Assembly (NCBI GenBank): GCA_017871115.1
Contig: JAFCIZ010000005.1
Coordinates: 3,713,501-3,777,500, forward strand
Direction: 5' to 3'
Origin: Cunninghamella blakesleeana
Lineage: Eukaryota > Mucoromycota > Mucoromycetes > Mucorales > Cunninghamellaceae
Length of the DNA: 64,000 bases
The position numbers and the translations under genes were made by a program. Positions within the stretch are counted from its first letter, which is position 1. Every line of letters begins with the position of its first letter. Below, one piece after another: positions 63,903 through 64,000 of this stretch. The notes beneath the pieces are model-generated. The model was not told the DNA's origin. It saw only the letters and a list, made by a program, of their open reading frames with translations, and did no database searches.

Positions 63903-64000
63903 TTCTTTTTATCTCTTTTTATATAAGTATATATAGAGGTGTGTGTATAGGGAAAGGGTGTACAATAAAAATAAAACAATAATAAAAGTATTAAAAATGG

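Overview
The window is nuclear DNA of a filamentous fungus, most likely an early-diverging one (Mucoromycota, probably Mucorales or a close relative). The evidence is a chitin synthase N-terminus, a Sec3 exocyst subunit, a Tps2-type trehalose enzyme, a fungal DUF7721/beta-flanking protein, an RTC4 protein and a Gcn4/Cpc1-like bZIP factor. Genes carry many short introns (about 55-150 nt) with GTAAGT-like donors and almost always TAG acceptors. The DNA is strongly AT-rich, with TA and ATT microsatellites everywhere and long Asn, Ser, Gln and Asp runs in the proteins. I could build 21 protein-coding genes (one cut by the left edge). For most I checked that the exon lengths sum to a whole number of codons.

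Layout. 1-4.5 kb, minus strand: chitin synthase (5' part only), 6-phosphogluconolactonase, and an SR protein of plant RS2Z architecture built partly from microexons. 5.5-7.9 kb, plus: class 3 lipase. 8.4-17.7 kb: a divergent pair, an Rrm4-like three-RRM + MLLE RNA-binding protein (minus) and exocyst Sec3 (plus), both known in other fungi to serve polarised hyphal growth. 18.3-25.4 kb: trehalose-6-phosphate phosphatase (minus) and a WDR5/Swd3 WD40 protein (plus). 26.3-32 kb: ankyrin protein and beta-flanking protein (both minus), separated by a 2.5-kb gap. 34.5-39.1 kb, plus: Rex-type 3'-5' exonuclease and a RING protein whose RING is split by a long insert. 40.2-44.1 kb, minus: CAMK-like kinase. 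45.8-51.4 kb, plus: mitochondrial Msp1-like AAA ATPase and a membrane-anchored low-complexity protein. 52.4-54.6 kb, minus: seven-TM receptor. 56 kb: small Cys/His-rich ORF. 57-59.7 kb: divergent mitochondrial pair COQ4 / ATP synthase subunit f. 60-63.9 kb, minus: RTC4-domain protein and bZIP factor.

There is no sign of a virus, plasmid, CRISPR array, rRNA or tRNA gene, and no intact transposon. The genes are mostly conserved housekeeping or growth genes. The most interesting signals are the microexon-built RS2Z-like SR gene, the Rrm4-like/Sec3 divergent pair, the split RING, and a decayed tandem repeat in a gene-poor gap. Function calls rest on motifs read by eye; no database search was run.
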